A stretch of DNA of 64,000 nucleotides from Parabacteroides sp. TM07-1AC (GCF_003480915.1 NZ_QUKD01000001.1:248001-312000), one strand, 5' to 3'; shown: positions 15,220 to 25,035, counted from the stretch's first letter. The notes: generated by a model not told the origin, from the sequence alone. Made by a program: numbers and translations.

Positions 15220-16986
15220 ATGAGACTGAATTACATTGTAGCAAAACCGTTCCTGCTGGGTATCCTTCTTTTGTTGGGAGCCTGTCACGACGATGATAAG
15301 TCCGGGCCGGAACATAAAGGGGAAGGGCAACTGGTTGTTACGGTCAAGAATCCCGCGGGGCAGCCTTTGACACTCCGTGTTTTCGGGGAAGGGCTGAAGG
15401 AACCCTTCGAAAGCCGCCTGGAAGCGACCGAGAAGGAGGGAACATTCGGTGCGTGGCTGGCAGAAGGAGAGTATGACGCATTGGTGACGGCAGATGCACC
15501 CGGAGAAGTCGTGATAGACGGTATCGGTAGTTTGGCTACTGCAACCGCCTCCATACCCGTTCCCGAAGGGTCGGCAACGCTGCCGGCATTGAACGAACCC
15601 GTCTACACAGCTGCCAGTTCGGGTATCGTCCTTACCGAAGGAAAGACGAATGAACTGACGCTGAACCCCAAGGATATCCGTAAGATCGTGCGTTTTACGG
15701 TAACGGTTCCTGACGGGATGATGTCCGGTCCGATAGCCGCCACCCTGCGAGGCATTGCTTCGGCAGTCAGCCTGGCAAGCGGGGAGGTCGCTGCTTCCGC
15801 CACACTCCGCCTGACCCTTCCGGCACCCGATGCACAGAATACCAGCCGTACGACAGCAGGGATACTCGGCGTTGTCCGGACGGAAAATGTAATCCCCGGT
15901 GTCGACGACGATTCCCATCTGCTGGCACTTACCTGGAAGGCTGCCGACGGCAAGGAACAGAGCTATAGCGAAGACGTATCCAGTCAATTATATAAGGCTC
16001 TCGAAGCCGATGCCGATACGATAGATGTAACCGTGACTATTGCCGCCCGTGCCGATGATGTCCCTATACATTTATATACGGCTATCCGGACGCGTAGCCT
16101 TGTCGATGAGTTCAAGGATACCCCTGTAAATATCGCCGCCGGGACAGCATCCGGCAAATATGCCGAAAGTTGGGAAGGCATCGCTTCCGCCAACGAGATC
16201 GTGCTCAACCCCGAACGCTATTATCCTGCCGACGGTTCGCCGGTCTACCTGCGCGGTTATTATCCGGTCGCCCCGCTGGAGAATGGCGAAGTACATTATA
16301 CACTGACGGGTAAGGAAGATCTGATGCTTTCCGTAGAGCAAAACGGTTCGCTGGACAACCGGTTCACAGCCGTCAGCACGCCGCTCACCTACCAGCATTT
16401 ACTGGCACAGCTCAACTTCAAGCTAACCTTGAAAGGGGTGACCAACCAGTATCGTATACGTTCTGTCAAGCTCAACGGCATGGCAGAACGGGCACGTGTC
16501 AGTCTGGCTTCGGGCACAGTGGAACCGATCGGGCAGAGTGCCCCGGTTGTGATCTATACCGATCCGGGAACGGGTGGTTTCCCTATCACGGACGGGTCGG
16601 TGATGTTGCCCGGTTATGTCCTGGTACAGCCGGAAGCGGAGTTGACGCTCGATTTGGTATTGAATGTGGATGGCAATCCGGCAAATGACAAGGTATTCAA
16701 GAATCTCCCTGTCAATTTCACCGAAGGAGGTACGGAAGGGGGAAGTGCCTATGAGGTGGAAATATCCTTTGAGGTGCCGGATGATCCGGAGCCAACACCC
16801 GACCCGGAACCAACGCCTGACCCTACGCCTGATCCCGACCCTGATCCAAGTCCCGATCCTGGTCCTTCCCCAAAGCCGGACCCCGATCCCGAACCTGAAC
16901 CCGAGCCGGAAAATGGCATCAAGGTAGAGGTAACCGCCAAAGTGACGGACTGGAATACAGGTGATAACGGTGGAGTGATCATTTGA
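15220..16986 (+). CDS. Fimbrial anchor-like lipoprotein (FimB/Mfa2-type) with PDP linker
   Basis: 588 residues. Lipobox LLGA-C22 followed by HDDDK, an acidic stretch of the kind that directs Bacteroidetes lipoproteins to the surface. Two beta-rich halves: residues about 35-330 resemble FimB/Mfa2-like (DUF5119-type) anchor proteins and about 330-515 a fimbrillin-like body. Residues 520-566 are a repeated Pro-Asp/Pro-Glu linker, followed by a last strand with the fimbrillin C-terminal motif VTDWNTGDNGG. Unlike its neighbours it has no T-(K/R)-(A/S) cleavage motif after the Cys, which fits an uncleaved, membrane-retained anchor. It is the first gene of the run and visibly more GC-rich than the later ones. 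Function by family inference. Confidence 0.6.
   Translation: MRLNYIVAKPFLLGILLLLGACHDDDKSGPEHKGEGQLVVTVKNPAGQPLTLRVFGEGLKEPFESRLEATEKEGTFGAWLAEGEYDALVTADAPGEVVIDGIGSLATATASIPVPEGSATLPALNEPVYTAASSGIVLTEGKTNELTLNPKDIRKIVRFTVTVPDGMMSGPIAATLRGIASAVSLASGEVAASATLRLTLPAPDAQNTSRTTAGILGVVRTENVIPGVDDDSHLLALTWKAADGKEQSYSEDVSSQLYKALEADADTIDVTVTIAARADDVPIHLYTAIRTRSLVDEFKDTPVNIAAGTASGKYAESWEGIASANEIVLNPERYYPADGSPVYLRGYYPVAPLENGEVHYTLTGKEDLMLSVEQNGSLDNRFTAVSTPLTYQHLLAQLNFKLTLKGVTNQYRIRSVKLNGMAERARVSLASGTVEPIGQSAPVVIYTDPGTGGFPITDGSVMLPGYVLVQPEAELTLDLVLNVDGNPANDKVFKNLPVNFTEGGTEGGSAYEVEISFEVPDDPEPTPDPEPTPDPTPDPDPDPSPDPGPSPKPDPDPEPEPEPENGIKVEVTAKVTDWNTGDNGGVII
16777..16917 (+). repeat. Pro-Asp/Pro-Glu coding repeat (linker)
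   Basis: About 47 codons alternating Pro with Asp, Glu, Thr or Ser, built from CCNGAN-type hexamers; prone to slippage length change. It sits immediately before the last beta strand of the protein. Confidence 0.85.
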
Positions 16987-17046
16987 AGTAAAGAAACAAC
17001 AAAGAATTATATATCACTTATTATTAACAATTTATACAAGTAAAAA

Positions 17047-18090
17047 ATGAAAAAGATTTTAAGTATGGCAGCATTGGCATTGATAATGGCAAGCTGCTCG
17101 AATGACGAAGAAACTCCGGAAATCAATCCGGGAGAAGTGACAAACGCTGTACCTGTACAGATCAGCCAGAAAGTGGCTGGGGTAGAGACGAAAGCGGCAG
17201 TGGGTTTGGGGAGTGAAATGACGGCCAATATAATAATGGTCGATGCAGGTAGTGATGCTAATAATCCTGATTTCAGTGCTTTTAGCCCTAAAAAGCTAAA
17301 TACATTTACCGACAAACAGAGTGGTGGCTCCGGAGAAAAAGAACTTGCAAATGATGCCGCCCGTGCCAATGTAGCAATCGCCACATTTACGGCAGATGCA
17401 AACGGAAATAAGATTAAGTTGAATCCTACATTGTATTATCCTGTAACAGACAGTAAAAAGACTTGGATACTGGGTGTTGCTCCACAGGGTGTAGTGGATC
17501 AAACAAAGGTGACCTTTAACGATGTAGATGGTTTACAGGATGTGATGTATGCTGCAAAGGCAGGTGGTGTTGACAAGACAGCAACAGAAGCAATTGCACT
17601 TGAGTTCAAGCACCAAACGACCCAGCTTCTCTTCGTTGCCAAGTTTGCGGCAGGTACTGATCTGAGCACAACAGAATGGAAAGGCAAAACAGTCAGTGTA
17701 ACAAGCATTGAAATACCGAATGCACAGGTTCCTAATGCAATAAATATCAAAGATGGTACATTGGAATGTACAGAAAAGAAACTTACCGTTGCCGGATGCA
17801 AGGAAGCTCTTGGAACAGATGCTTGCGCCAAAAGTGTGCCTGTAATGATAAAAGCATCTGCAAGCTTGGTTGTTAATCTTGTTTTGAAAGTAGGCGAAGA
17901 AACAGTTACATACAGTAACTTGGAAGTTAAAAAAGCAACGGGGGATAATTTGGCAACGGTAGCAGGTAAGTCTCATCTTATCACATTTGAAATTACTGCA
18001 CCGGTAGGTTCGAGCCAGCCCCAAGTTGGTGCAACAGCTAAGGTCGTAGACTGGACTGTAGGTGACGAAGGTAAAGTCGAAATAAAATAA
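17047..18090 (+). CDS. Fimbrillin-family lipoprotein 1
   Basis: 347 residues. Lipobox IMAS-C17 with SNDEE after the Cys. ETKAAVG at about residues 53-59 is the pilin-type trypsin-like cleavage motif. The body shows fimbrillin/Mfa-like landmarks: TLYYPVTDSKKTWILGVAP near residue 125 and a FKHQTTQLLF strand near 190 (H-x-x-(T/S)-x-(L/F)). The C-terminus ends with AKVVDWTVGDEGKVEIK, the V-x-x-W-x-x-G donor-strand-like motif. Expected to be secreted as a lipoprotein, cleaved at the surface and polymerised by strand exchange (type V pilus). Sixty bases after the anchor-like gene, 15 bases before the next. Confidence 0.75.
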   Translation: MKKILSMAALALIMASCSNDEETPEINPGEVTNAVPVQISQKVAGVETKAAVGLGSEMTANIIMVDAGSDANNPDFSAFSPKKLNTFTDKQSGGSGEKELANDAARANVAIATFTADANGNKIKLNPTLYYPVTDSKKTWILGVAPQGVVDQTKVTFNDVDGLQDVMYAAKAGGVDKTATEAIALEFKHQTTQLLFVAKFAAGTDLSTTEWKGKTVSVTSIEIPNAQVPNAINIKDGTLECTEKKLTVAGCKEALGTDACAKSVPVMIKASASLVVNLVLKVGEETVTYSNLEVKKATGDNLATVAGKSHLITFEITAPVGSSQPQVGATAKVVDWTVGDEGKVEIK

Positions 18091-18105
18091 CATATACAAA
18101 ATCAG

Positions 18106-19110
18106 ATGCAAGTGAAACGACAAAACATATATCTGCTGTTAGCCACGGCGCTATTGTCGGTATCAGGCTGTTCAAGTCCGGAGGAATCCGGGCTTGAATC
18201 AGTCCCTATCGAATTGCGTGCATCCGAAGCGGGAGAAGTGGAAACGAAAGCCGACGGGAACGGGATCGATAAGGAATTTGACACCCGCATTTTTGCCTCT
18301 AAACGCGACGGCGATTACACCAAGCTGACAACACCGGCAACTGACGACGAGTGGTATGCAGACACGAAGGTAACAACGAACGGTTCGATCTCGCTGTCGG
18401 ATAACCCTGTTTATCCCCAATACGGAGACTGGCTCTATCTGGTTGCCGTTGCCCCTAAGCCTACGTCGTATGCCGATGCCGGAACAGTAGGCTATACCCT
18501 CGATGGTCAGACCGACATTCTGTATGCCGAACAGATACAGGGCAACCGATGGGACGGAAGTCGTTTCAGTAATAACACAGATAAGACTGTAACACCTCTC
18601 GAATACACCCACCAGCTTACCCAACTGAAGTTCAAGGCAAAGAAAGCCGCGGACAAAGGGCTGACAGTGAAAGTAAAGAGTATCACCGTAAAAGCCGTGA
18701 CCTCCGCCATGACACTTACCTTGAAAGATGGCAATGCCACTTTCTCCGGATCAACAGACCTGGCGCTGACTTTGGCTGGTGATGGTACGGAGATTAAATC
18801 TGCTACTGCCACCGAGCTGGGTGTTTTGTTATTACCCCCGTCAACGTCAGACAAAGCCTACCAGGTTACCGTCGATACTTCCGTCGGTAAATTTGAAGAT
18901 TTATCGATCGACTTTAGCAGTTCGAGCAATTCGAGTAGTTCAAGCGGTTCAAACGGTTCGAGTGGTTCCGGCAGTGCATCCGGCGATCATTTTGCGAAGG
19001 GACATTCGTACGAAGTCACTCTCAATATCAGTGACAAGGAATTAGAGATCCTGTCTGTTACCGTCGCTTCCTGGAGTTCGGAAGATAAAGGCGATCTCGA
19101 CCTCAACTGA
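18106..19110 (+). CDS. Fimbrillin-family lipoprotein 2 with Ser/Gly linker
   Basis: 334 residues. Lipobox SVSG-C22. ETKADGNG at about 46-53 is the cleavage-type motif. NPVYPQYGDWLYLVAVAP and EYTHQLTQLKFKA are the conserved fimbrillin landmarks also present in the preceding protein, to which it is the closest of its neighbours. A low-complexity Ser/Gly/Asn segment (about residues 270-293) separates the body from the C-terminal strands, which end VTVASWSSEDKGDLDLN. Same-strand, 15 bases after fimbrillin 1. Probably a structural or accessory pilin. Confidence 0.75.
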   Translation: MQVKRQNIYLLLATALLSVSGCSSPEESGLESVPIELRASEAGEVETKADGNGIDKEFDTRIFASKRDGDYTKLTTPATDDEWYADTKVTTNGSISLSDNPVYPQYGDWLYLVAVAPKPTSYADAGTVGYTLDGQTDILYAEQIQGNRWDGSRFSNNTDKTVTPLEYTHQLTQLKFKAKKAADKGLTVKVKSITVKAVTSAMTLTLKDGNATFSGSTDLALTLAGDGTEIKSATATELGVLLLPPSTSDKAYQVTVDTSVGKFEDLSIDFSSSSNSSSSSGSNGSSGSGSASGDHFAKGHSYEVTLNISDKELEILSVTVASWSSEDKGDLDLN

Positions 19111-19157
19111 TAATCAATGTAAACATAAAAAAACAACTAGTATTAAATTCAAACAAA

Positions 19158-20381
19158 ATGAAACAAGTAAAGAATCTAAGCCTACTTATTATGGCAAGCC
19201 TGATGCTCTCCAGCTGTGGTAAAGAAGAAAATCTCCAATCCCCCATAGACAACACCGAAAAGGTAGAACTGGGTATTACGGCAGGGGTGGCACTAACGAA
19301 GAGTGCGATTGATGGGGGAGAACAAAAAAATACAACAAGTGGAAGCTTGATGGGGGCGATCGCTGTGTATGCGAAAGATAAAACTACTACTACTTCTTAT
19401 CAAACAGGGAACAACTATGCATTGTATACGCGAACTGATGATAAGTGGGCAGCTACAGAAATTAGTTCAGAAACTCCTAAAATATATCTGACCAGTGATG
19501 TGGCAACAATCTATGCCTATCATCCGGCGTATAAACCGAATACAACAACAAATGCAATGGAAACGTCGGGTACGGCTTTAAAAATTACAGGTACGTTAGG
19601 GACTGATGCAAAAATTCCGGTAACGGTTTTTGAAGGAGGAACAGATACGGGTAATTCTTTAGACACAAAAAGTATAATCACTGTTCCTAAAAATTTTGAT
19701 GCATCATCTAGCAAGATAATACTTTCTGCCCCCGGTGAAGTAGATTATATGTGGGCTGAAAAATCAGATAATACAGATAAATTCGAAGCCAGTAATGGTA
19801 AAGCAAGTGGCACGCCTCCAACATTCTCAGTTGCTTTAAACATGAAACATACCCTTTCAATGGTTAGTTTCCGTATCTATAATAATGGGCATTATAATAA
19901 AGCAGGGCATTTGACACAGATTAAATTGGAGAATGCTTCAGATGCTGTATTAAGTAAAGGAACTAATCCGACAATGGATATTGCTTCCGGAAGCATAACT
20001 CCAGGTAATGGATCTGCAGCAACATTCACTCGTATAATAAAAACAGCAACAGATGGTGGTTCTAATGATTATTATGAGCTACCCAAGCAAGGAGCTAGTG
20101 GCTATGAAGGAAATGATGCCGCCAAAAACGCCGCCGCCACTTTCAGCATCCTCGTTTTACCCGACGCTTCAGCCGTTGCTAAAAATACCATTAAAGTGAC
20201 TTTCACGATTGATGGAGAAGCTTACTCTGTTAATCTGGCAGCAGATGCAACAACAACTAAGTGGGAAGCCGGCAAAAACAACATCTACACCGTTACATTA
20301 AGTGGTCAGGAACTCACTCTTAGCTCAGTTACAGTTGCAGCCTGGGGCGATGGACCTAAAAAAGATCTTGATGTCAAATAA
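19158..20381 (+). CDS. Fimbrillin-family lipoprotein 3
   Basis: 407 residues. Lipobox LSS-C20 followed by GKEEN. LTKSAIDGG at about 50-58 is the cleavage-type motif. VATIYAYHPAY and LNMKHTLSMVSFRIYNNG are the fimbrillin core landmarks (K-H-x-L-S-x-V-x-F). The end VTVAAWGDGPKKDLDVK has the C-terminal W motif. Preceded by AACAACTAGTATTAAAT, a short string also found before the DUF4469 gene. The 158-bp palindromic repeat follows, separating this first group of four genes from the next group. Confidence 0.75.
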   Translation: MKQVKNLSLLIMASLMLSSCGKEENLQSPIDNTEKVELGITAGVALTKSAIDGGEQKNTTSGSLMGAIAVYAKDKTTTTSYQTGNNYALYTRTDDKWAATEISSETPKIYLTSDVATIYAYHPAYKPNTTTNAMETSGTALKITGTLGTDAKIPVTVFEGGTDTGNSLDTKSIITVPKNFDASSSKIILSAPGEVDYMWAEKSDNTDKFEASNGKASGTPPTFSVALNMKHTLSMVSFRIYNNGHYNKAGHLTQIKLENASDAVLSKGTNPTMDIASGSITPGNGSAATFTRIIKTATDGGSNDYYELPKQGASGYEGNDAAKNAAATFSILVLPDASAVAKNTIKVTFTIDGEAYSVNLAADATTTKWEAGKNNIYTVTLSGQELTLSSVTVAAWGDGPKKDLDVK

Positions 20382-20664
20382 TAACGATAGATGATAAGTG
20401 ATTCATATTTAGAAAGTTCTGAACTATTTTAATAAGAACCAGGTACGCGGATGACGCGGATTAGGCGGATCAAAACGGATTAAATGATCCGATCCGTTCA
20501 AATCCGCTCAATCCGTGTCATCCGCGTACCTGGTTCTTTTATTTCGACAAATAGACTCATATCTGACAAATATTGAAACATTCAAATCTGACGGCAAATG
20601 AACCTGTAATGGTGAAGTGATCATGATTAATATTAATTACAACATATAAAAACATTCAAACAAT
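20382..20664. other. Intergenic region within the fimbrillin run
   Basis: Filled mainly by the second 158-bp palindromic repeat; the last 85 bases before the next gene are AT-rich without a clear consensus promoter. Confidence 0.6.
20420..20577. repeat. 158-bp palindromic intergenic repeat, copy 2
   Basis: Direct-orientation copy of 14883-15040, stem 20434-20462 with 20510-20538 (one wobble). Together the copies flank the first four fimbrial genes. Confidence 0.9.
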
Positions 20665-21834
20665 ATGAAACCGTATAACTACCAGCTATTATTCTTGTTG
20701 CTAGGTGCGATTAGTCTCTCCTGCTCAAAAGAGGTGAAGGAAGAGGAGAGCGGTCCGGTAAGTCTTACTCCCCATATAGCCGGTATCTCACTGACGCGTG
20801 CCGGAATAGATGCAGCCGAGAAAGTAGATGCAATCGGCTTTTACGCCGTCAGTAAAGAAAGTACCGACAACACCTACGGAACATGGCCTGTCGGTACATA
20901 CGGCAAGTTCACCGGAAATACATCAAATGGTCATACGACTTTTGCCCCTGCCACAGAACAGGACATCCTCTGGCTGGAACCCGAGAAAAACGCCATAATC
21001 TTCTCCTGTTACCCTGCGCCAACCAACGCATCTGACATCGTCGATGCCAGCACACTGAACGAGGACGGAACAACTATCTCTACCGGAACAAATGCTCCTG
21101 CGGCTACCCTAGACGCCCCTGTTCCGGTCATTCCCGTATCAACCAATGTATTTAGCCTGTCCCCGGCATTTCCAGCTGATGCAAACTTCGACTTTACCCT
21201 TCCCGCATACGATTACATGTACGGGGTTGCCTACGACGACAGCAATCCCAGTGCAGGAGAAAGTACTAAATTTCAATCGACCCAGCCTGTTGCCAACGGT
21301 AACCGTTCAGGCGGAACCGTCAACCAATCCGGTCCTAACGTAGCCATCGGTTTGAAACATGCTTTCTCACAAATCAAACTTATCATCAAGAAAGGAGATT
21401 CATATCCGGGCACAGCAACTAGGGTTACCGAAGTGAAATATACCCGCAAAATGAATACCCTGACAGACAACACCAAAATGAAACTGACTGACGGTACATT
21501 TCTAGGGATAACCCTTACAAATGATGCCGCTTACACCTACGATCTGAAATCGGCTACTCAAAATAGTGAAGGATTCGAGCTTACCTCCGACAAGAACAGT
21601 AACCTCACAATCACCAATTACGCCCTGCCTTGCGATGCCGCTAAATCGGTCATCAGCCTGACCGTCGATAAAAAAGAAATGACTATCGAATATGCCGATG
21701 ACCCTCAATGGAATGCAGGAAAGATATACACCTACGCAGTAACGATCAACGGTACCGGCCTCGCTTTTTCGGGTGTCTCGGTAGTCGATTGGGACGACGA
21801 CGGTAATAATAACAGTTCAAGTGGAACCCTGTAA
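20665..21834 (+). CDS. Fimbrillin-family lipoprotein 4
   Basis: 389 residues. Lipobox ISLS-C20 then SKEVKEEE, an acidic surface-export-type stretch. LTRAGIDAAE at about 48-57 is the cleavage-type motif. NAIIFSCYPAP and IGLKHAFSQIKLIIKKGD are the fimbrillin landmarks, and the C-terminal part ends SGVSVVDWDDDGNNNSSSGTL, with the W motif and a polar tail. First gene after the palindromic repeat and followed 12 bases later by the next pilin, so it heads a second transcription group or continues the first one, depending on whether the repeat stops transcription. Confidence 0.75.
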   Translation: MKPYNYQLLFLLLGAISLSCSKEVKEEESGPVSLTPHIAGISLTRAGIDAAEKVDAIGFYAVSKESTDNTYGTWPVGTYGKFTGNTSNGHTTFAPATEQDILWLEPEKNAIIFSCYPAPTNASDIVDASTLNEDGTTISTGTNAPAATLDAPVPVIPVSTNVFSLSPAFPADANFDFTLPAYDYMYGVAYDDSNPSAGESTKFQSTQPVANGNRSGGTVNQSGPNVAIGLKHAFSQIKLIIKKGDSYPGTATRVTEVKYTRKMNTLTDNTKMKLTDGTFLGITLTNDAAYTYDLKSATQNSEGFELTSDKNSNLTITNYALPCDAAKSVISLTVDKKEMTIEYADDPQWNAGKIYTYAVTINGTGLAFSGVSVVDWDDDGNNNSSSGTL

Positions 21835-21846
21835 AACAATCAGATC

Positions 21847-23082
21847 ATGAGAAAACAAGACCATATAAAAAGCCTTTTTACGGCATTACAAAGAGCCGCT
21901 ATCACCGGTATCGTCCCTATCATCGGAAACAGCCTGATCGCAGCATTTTTATTCACCGCCTGTTCGTCCGATGAATGGCAGGCTGACAACGACCGTGTAC
22001 TTCTCTCTCCCCAAATACAGGTAGGAGAGAGCACCACCCGTTCGGTTATAAGCGGAACGGCAGCCAATCCGGATGGAAATGGGAATCTGATCAATCAGGT
22101 TCAATTGTATATAACCCGCGACAAAGACGATCATACGGTCTATCCGGGCTTAAGCGAAAGCAAGGGGCTGGCTACTTTTACATTGGGAGCTAGTAACGAC
22201 TGGACGAGTGACCCAAAGGTCAGCCTTTCCAGTGATATGGCACGTATTTTTGCCTTTTATCCACCGATAGCAGCAGGTGATGTATCTACCAATTTTATAG
22301 CTTCCTCCAGCGATGAAAAGCATAAAATAAAGGTAAGCATACCTTCCAACCAGACTTTCGACGGTGCAACTGCCTGGGGATGCAGTACAACCGACTATCT
22401 GTACGGCTCGTCTTCTTCTACCAAAGGAGATGCCAAACCGATCACCGCCAACAATGGCAATGGGGATGCCACGGGTCCGAAACCCTTTTCCCCCGAAATA
22501 TCCATGCAACATGCCTTGTCGCTCCTGGTCTTTTACCTGGAGAGTAAATCGGGACGTGATGTGGATAACACATACGATTATGTAAAGGAAATACGCCTGT
22601 CGACAACAGATGCTACTCATACGTTCCGTATCTCCGGAAGTGCTGACGATCAATGTACCATGTTCATCAACGACGGTACACTAGCATTAACAACAAGCTC
22701 GTTATTGAAGTTCAAGGCAACGACTGCGGCTACCGGTGGAACCGCCACCACCGCCCAGTTATGCGGCAAAGCAGGTTCTCCCGCATTAGTCGCCTACGGC
22801 TTGGTAGCTCCTTTGACGGCAGCTCCTTCCGACCTGACACTGACTGTTGTGCTGGATAAGAAAGATGAAACAACCGACATGAAGCGTGAATTATCCCTCA
22901 CATTCGGTACTTCGGGTAACACCCCGAAAGCCTGGAAGAAAGGGAACCGCTATAAATACAACCTCACACTGACCGACCGCGACATCGCCATTAAAAGTAC
23001 GTCGATCACCGAATGGCCGGATGGTTGGAGCGGAAGTAGTAACGATAAGGGTGACGGTTCGCTCAAACCCGATGGTTTCTAA
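21847..23082 (+). CDS. Fimbrillin-family lipoprotein 5
   Basis: 411 residues. The signal is unusually long: the lipobox LFTA-C39 comes after a polar and partly hydrophobic N-region; an internal start is not obvious. STTRSVISG about 20 residues after the Cys is the cleavage-type motif. ARIFAFYPP and ISMQHALSLLVFYLESK are the fimbrillin landmarks, and KSTSITEWPDGWSG near the end carries the C-terminal W motif, followed by a polar tail ending KPDGF. Twelve bases from the preceding gene, 56 to the next. Confidence 0.75.
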   Translation: MRKQDHIKSLFTALQRAAITGIVPIIGNSLIAAFLFTACSSDEWQADNDRVLLSPQIQVGESTTRSVISGTAANPDGNGNLINQVQLYITRDKDDHTVYPGLSESKGLATFTLGASNDWTSDPKVSLSSDMARIFAFYPPIAAGDVSTNFIASSSDEKHKIKVSIPSNQTFDGATAWGCSTTDYLYGSSSSTKGDAKPITANNGNGDATGPKPFSPEISMQHALSLLVFYLESKSGRDVDNTYDYVKEIRLSTTDATHTFRISGSADDQCTMFINDGTLALTTSSLLKFKATTAATGGTATTAQLCGKAGSPALVAYGLVAPLTAAPSDLTLTVVLDKKDETTDMKRELSLTFGTSGNTPKAWKKGNRYKYNLTLTDRDIAIKSTSITEWPDGWSGSSNDKGDGSLKPDGF

Positions 23083-23138
23083 TCCATTCGGGTCGAGTAA
23101 CCACCCAATAATCAGCAATAACATAAAAAATAAATAAT

Positions 23139-24062
23139 ATGAAAACAGTAAACTTACAAATCCGGACAGTCCGGCTGGCAGGTCTTTTCTGCCTGCTCCT
23201 GGCGTGGACTGCCTGTTCGGATGAGACGGCGATCGACCCTCCCGCAGAGGATACCCCTATCATGATAAGGGCGGAGATCAGCACATCCGATGCCGATACC
23301 CGGGCAGACGGGAGAGAGACGACGGAGACGGTAGCCGATGATCCGGCAAATGCCTACGACCGCAGCAGTTTTATAGCGGGTGATAAGATCCGTGTGACGC
23401 GTACCAACCCCAGTGACTCCAAGGATTATCAGTTGAGAGCAGATGGAAAATGGGCTGTCGTCGGTACTGCACCGCTCACCTTGCGTATCGGGGCAAACTA
23501 TGAAGCTACTTTCCCCCACGATTACAAAAACATTCAACAGAATCAATCAACGCAGGCGAATTATCTGGCAAGCAACCTGCTGAAATCACCGGCAGCAACA
23601 TCTTCTTCCGGTGAATTGAACTTTACGGGAAACAATGCTTTCCTCCATCAGAACACGAAAATCACTCTGGTCTTTACCGGTAAGGCAGGAGCTGACGCAG
23701 ATGGTGCTGCATTGACCGGCACTTTTTCTGATTTCACGATAACCGGCACCGGCTTATACACAGGAGGTACATCTCCCGAACATATGTCTTTCTATCGTCC
23801 GAAGACCAATGTTGCTACCTGGCACGGTATCGTCTATCCCAAAAAAGGAACCGGTACAACCGGTACAGATATCTCGCTGGCACTGACCTATGACAATGTG
23901 AAGTATTCAGCGACGATCAAATGCCCTATGGTAGCCGGCAAACATTATCAGTACGATCTGAAGATTGAGGATGACATACTTGTACCTGACGGCATGAAGA
24001 TAGAAAACTGGCAAAGCGGCGATTCATATACGGGCGGGTTTGATACGGCTCCAAACACTTAA
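23139..24062 (+). CDS. Fimbrillin-family lipoprotein 6
   Basis: 307 residues. Lipobox AWTA-C26, then SDETAIDPP. ADTRADGRE at about 50-58 is the cleavage-type motif. The body shows IAGDKIRVTRTN, a 'YQLRADGKW' strand and NAFLHQNTKITLVFTGK, a variant of the fimbrillin H-x-x-(T/S)-K-(I/L) landmark. The end DGMKIENWQSGDSYTGG has the W motif. It and the following gene are shorter than the earlier pilins and share the 'FPHDYKNI/FPHDFTSI' element, so these two form a sub-pair. Confidence 0.75.
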   Translation: MKTVNLQIRTVRLAGLFCLLLAWTACSDETAIDPPAEDTPIMIRAEISTSDADTRADGRETTETVADDPANAYDRSSFIAGDKIRVTRTNPSDSKDYQLRADGKWAVVGTAPLTLRIGANYEATFPHDYKNIQQNQSTQANYLASNLLKSPAATSSSGELNFTGNNAFLHQNTKITLVFTGKAGADADGAALTGTFSDFTITGTGLYTGGTSPEHMSFYRPKTNVATWHGIVYPKKGTGTTGTDISLALTYDNVKYSATIKCPMVAGKHYQYDLKIEDDILVPDGMKIENWQSGDSYTGGFDTAPNT

Positions 24063-24074
24063 TAGTAACACAGT

Positions 24075-24992
24075 ATGAAACAGTATTCAATACAAATAGC
24101 AGGTATCATCGGGATATGTTTCCTGATGCTGACAGCCTGTTCAAACGAATCTCCTGCCGATAACACATCGGAGGGAAAGGAGCTGGTCGTATCTGCAGAG
24201 ATCATCCCTTCGGGTGAGAGTAAAGCCGTGGGAGCAGCTACCAATGGGACGGATAAAGTGTCCTTTGTGAAAGATGATCAGATTCTGATCACTCAGGCAG
24301 AGAAGAAAAAGACATACAAATTATCGCAGAATAATCAATGGCTTCCGCAGACTGATGGGGAGAATTTAGCTGCCGATGGAACGGAACAGACGTATACGGC
24401 TTCATTCCCTCACGATTTTACCAGTATTCTGGAAAAGCAGAATGAAGCAGCCGCGAGTGGAGCTTTGAGCAATTATGAAAAAAGCAACAAGCTGATATCG
24501 GAAGTGACAACAGCGAGCAATTATGTGCCTTTCAAATTCAGCCATGCTTTTTCAAAGATCACCGTCATTGTCGCCTATAAAAACAAACGAAAGAATGTGA
24601 GTGCGAAGTTGGTCGGTAACAATATACGGACGGATGAAGTAAATGGAACAACAACTGAGGAAACGATTCAGATGTTGCGAATCTCGCCTACAGACGAAAC
24701 AGCATCGGTAAGTCATACATTTATTTGTATCCTTAATCCGGGTACCTTGCGCGGATTTAAGCTTACGGTATCCGGATATGCAGTAGATGTTACGCCAACT
24801 GGTGACGCAGCAACTCCTGCAACAGGTGATGTAGTTTCTGATGAAACATATACTCAAAAAGCTAAAGAGTTCAACCCCGGATTCAATTACGTCTATAACT
24901 TCTCCTCCAACGATAATCTGATCCTGACGGGTGTCAAGGTAGTCGATTTTGAAAAAGACGGAGCTGACTACGATGCCGGAAATGCGACCTGA
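24075..24992 (+). CDS. Fimbrillin-family lipoprotein 7
   Basis: 305 residues. Lipobox MLTA-C22, then SNESPADN. GESKAVGAA about 30 residues after the Cys is the cleavage-type motif (Ser-Lys-Ala). VKDDQILITQAEKKKTYKL and FPHDFTSILEKQ parallel the preceding gene; FKFSHAFSKITVIVAYKN is the fimbrillin landmark. The C-terminus reads LTGVKVVDFEKDGADYDAG, where Phe replaces the usual Trp. Twelve bases after fimbrillin 6, so co-transcribed. Confidence 0.75.
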   Translation: MKQYSIQIAGIIGICFLMLTACSNESPADNTSEGKELVVSAEIIPSGESKAVGAATNGTDKVSFVKDDQILITQAEKKKTYKLSQNNQWLPQTDGENLAADGTEQTYTASFPHDFTSILEKQNEAAASGALSNYEKSNKLISEVTTASNYVPFKFSHAFSKITVIVAYKNKRKNVSAKLVGNNIRTDEVNGTTTEETIQMLRISPTDETASVSHTFICILNPGTLRGFKLTVSGYAVDVTPTGDAATPATGDVVSDETYTQKAKEFNPGFNYVYNFSSNDNLILTGVKVVDFEKDGADYDAGNAT

Positions 24993-25035
24993 TACATGGA
25001 ATAGTCCGATTACTAACAGTTAATAACAGAATTAT

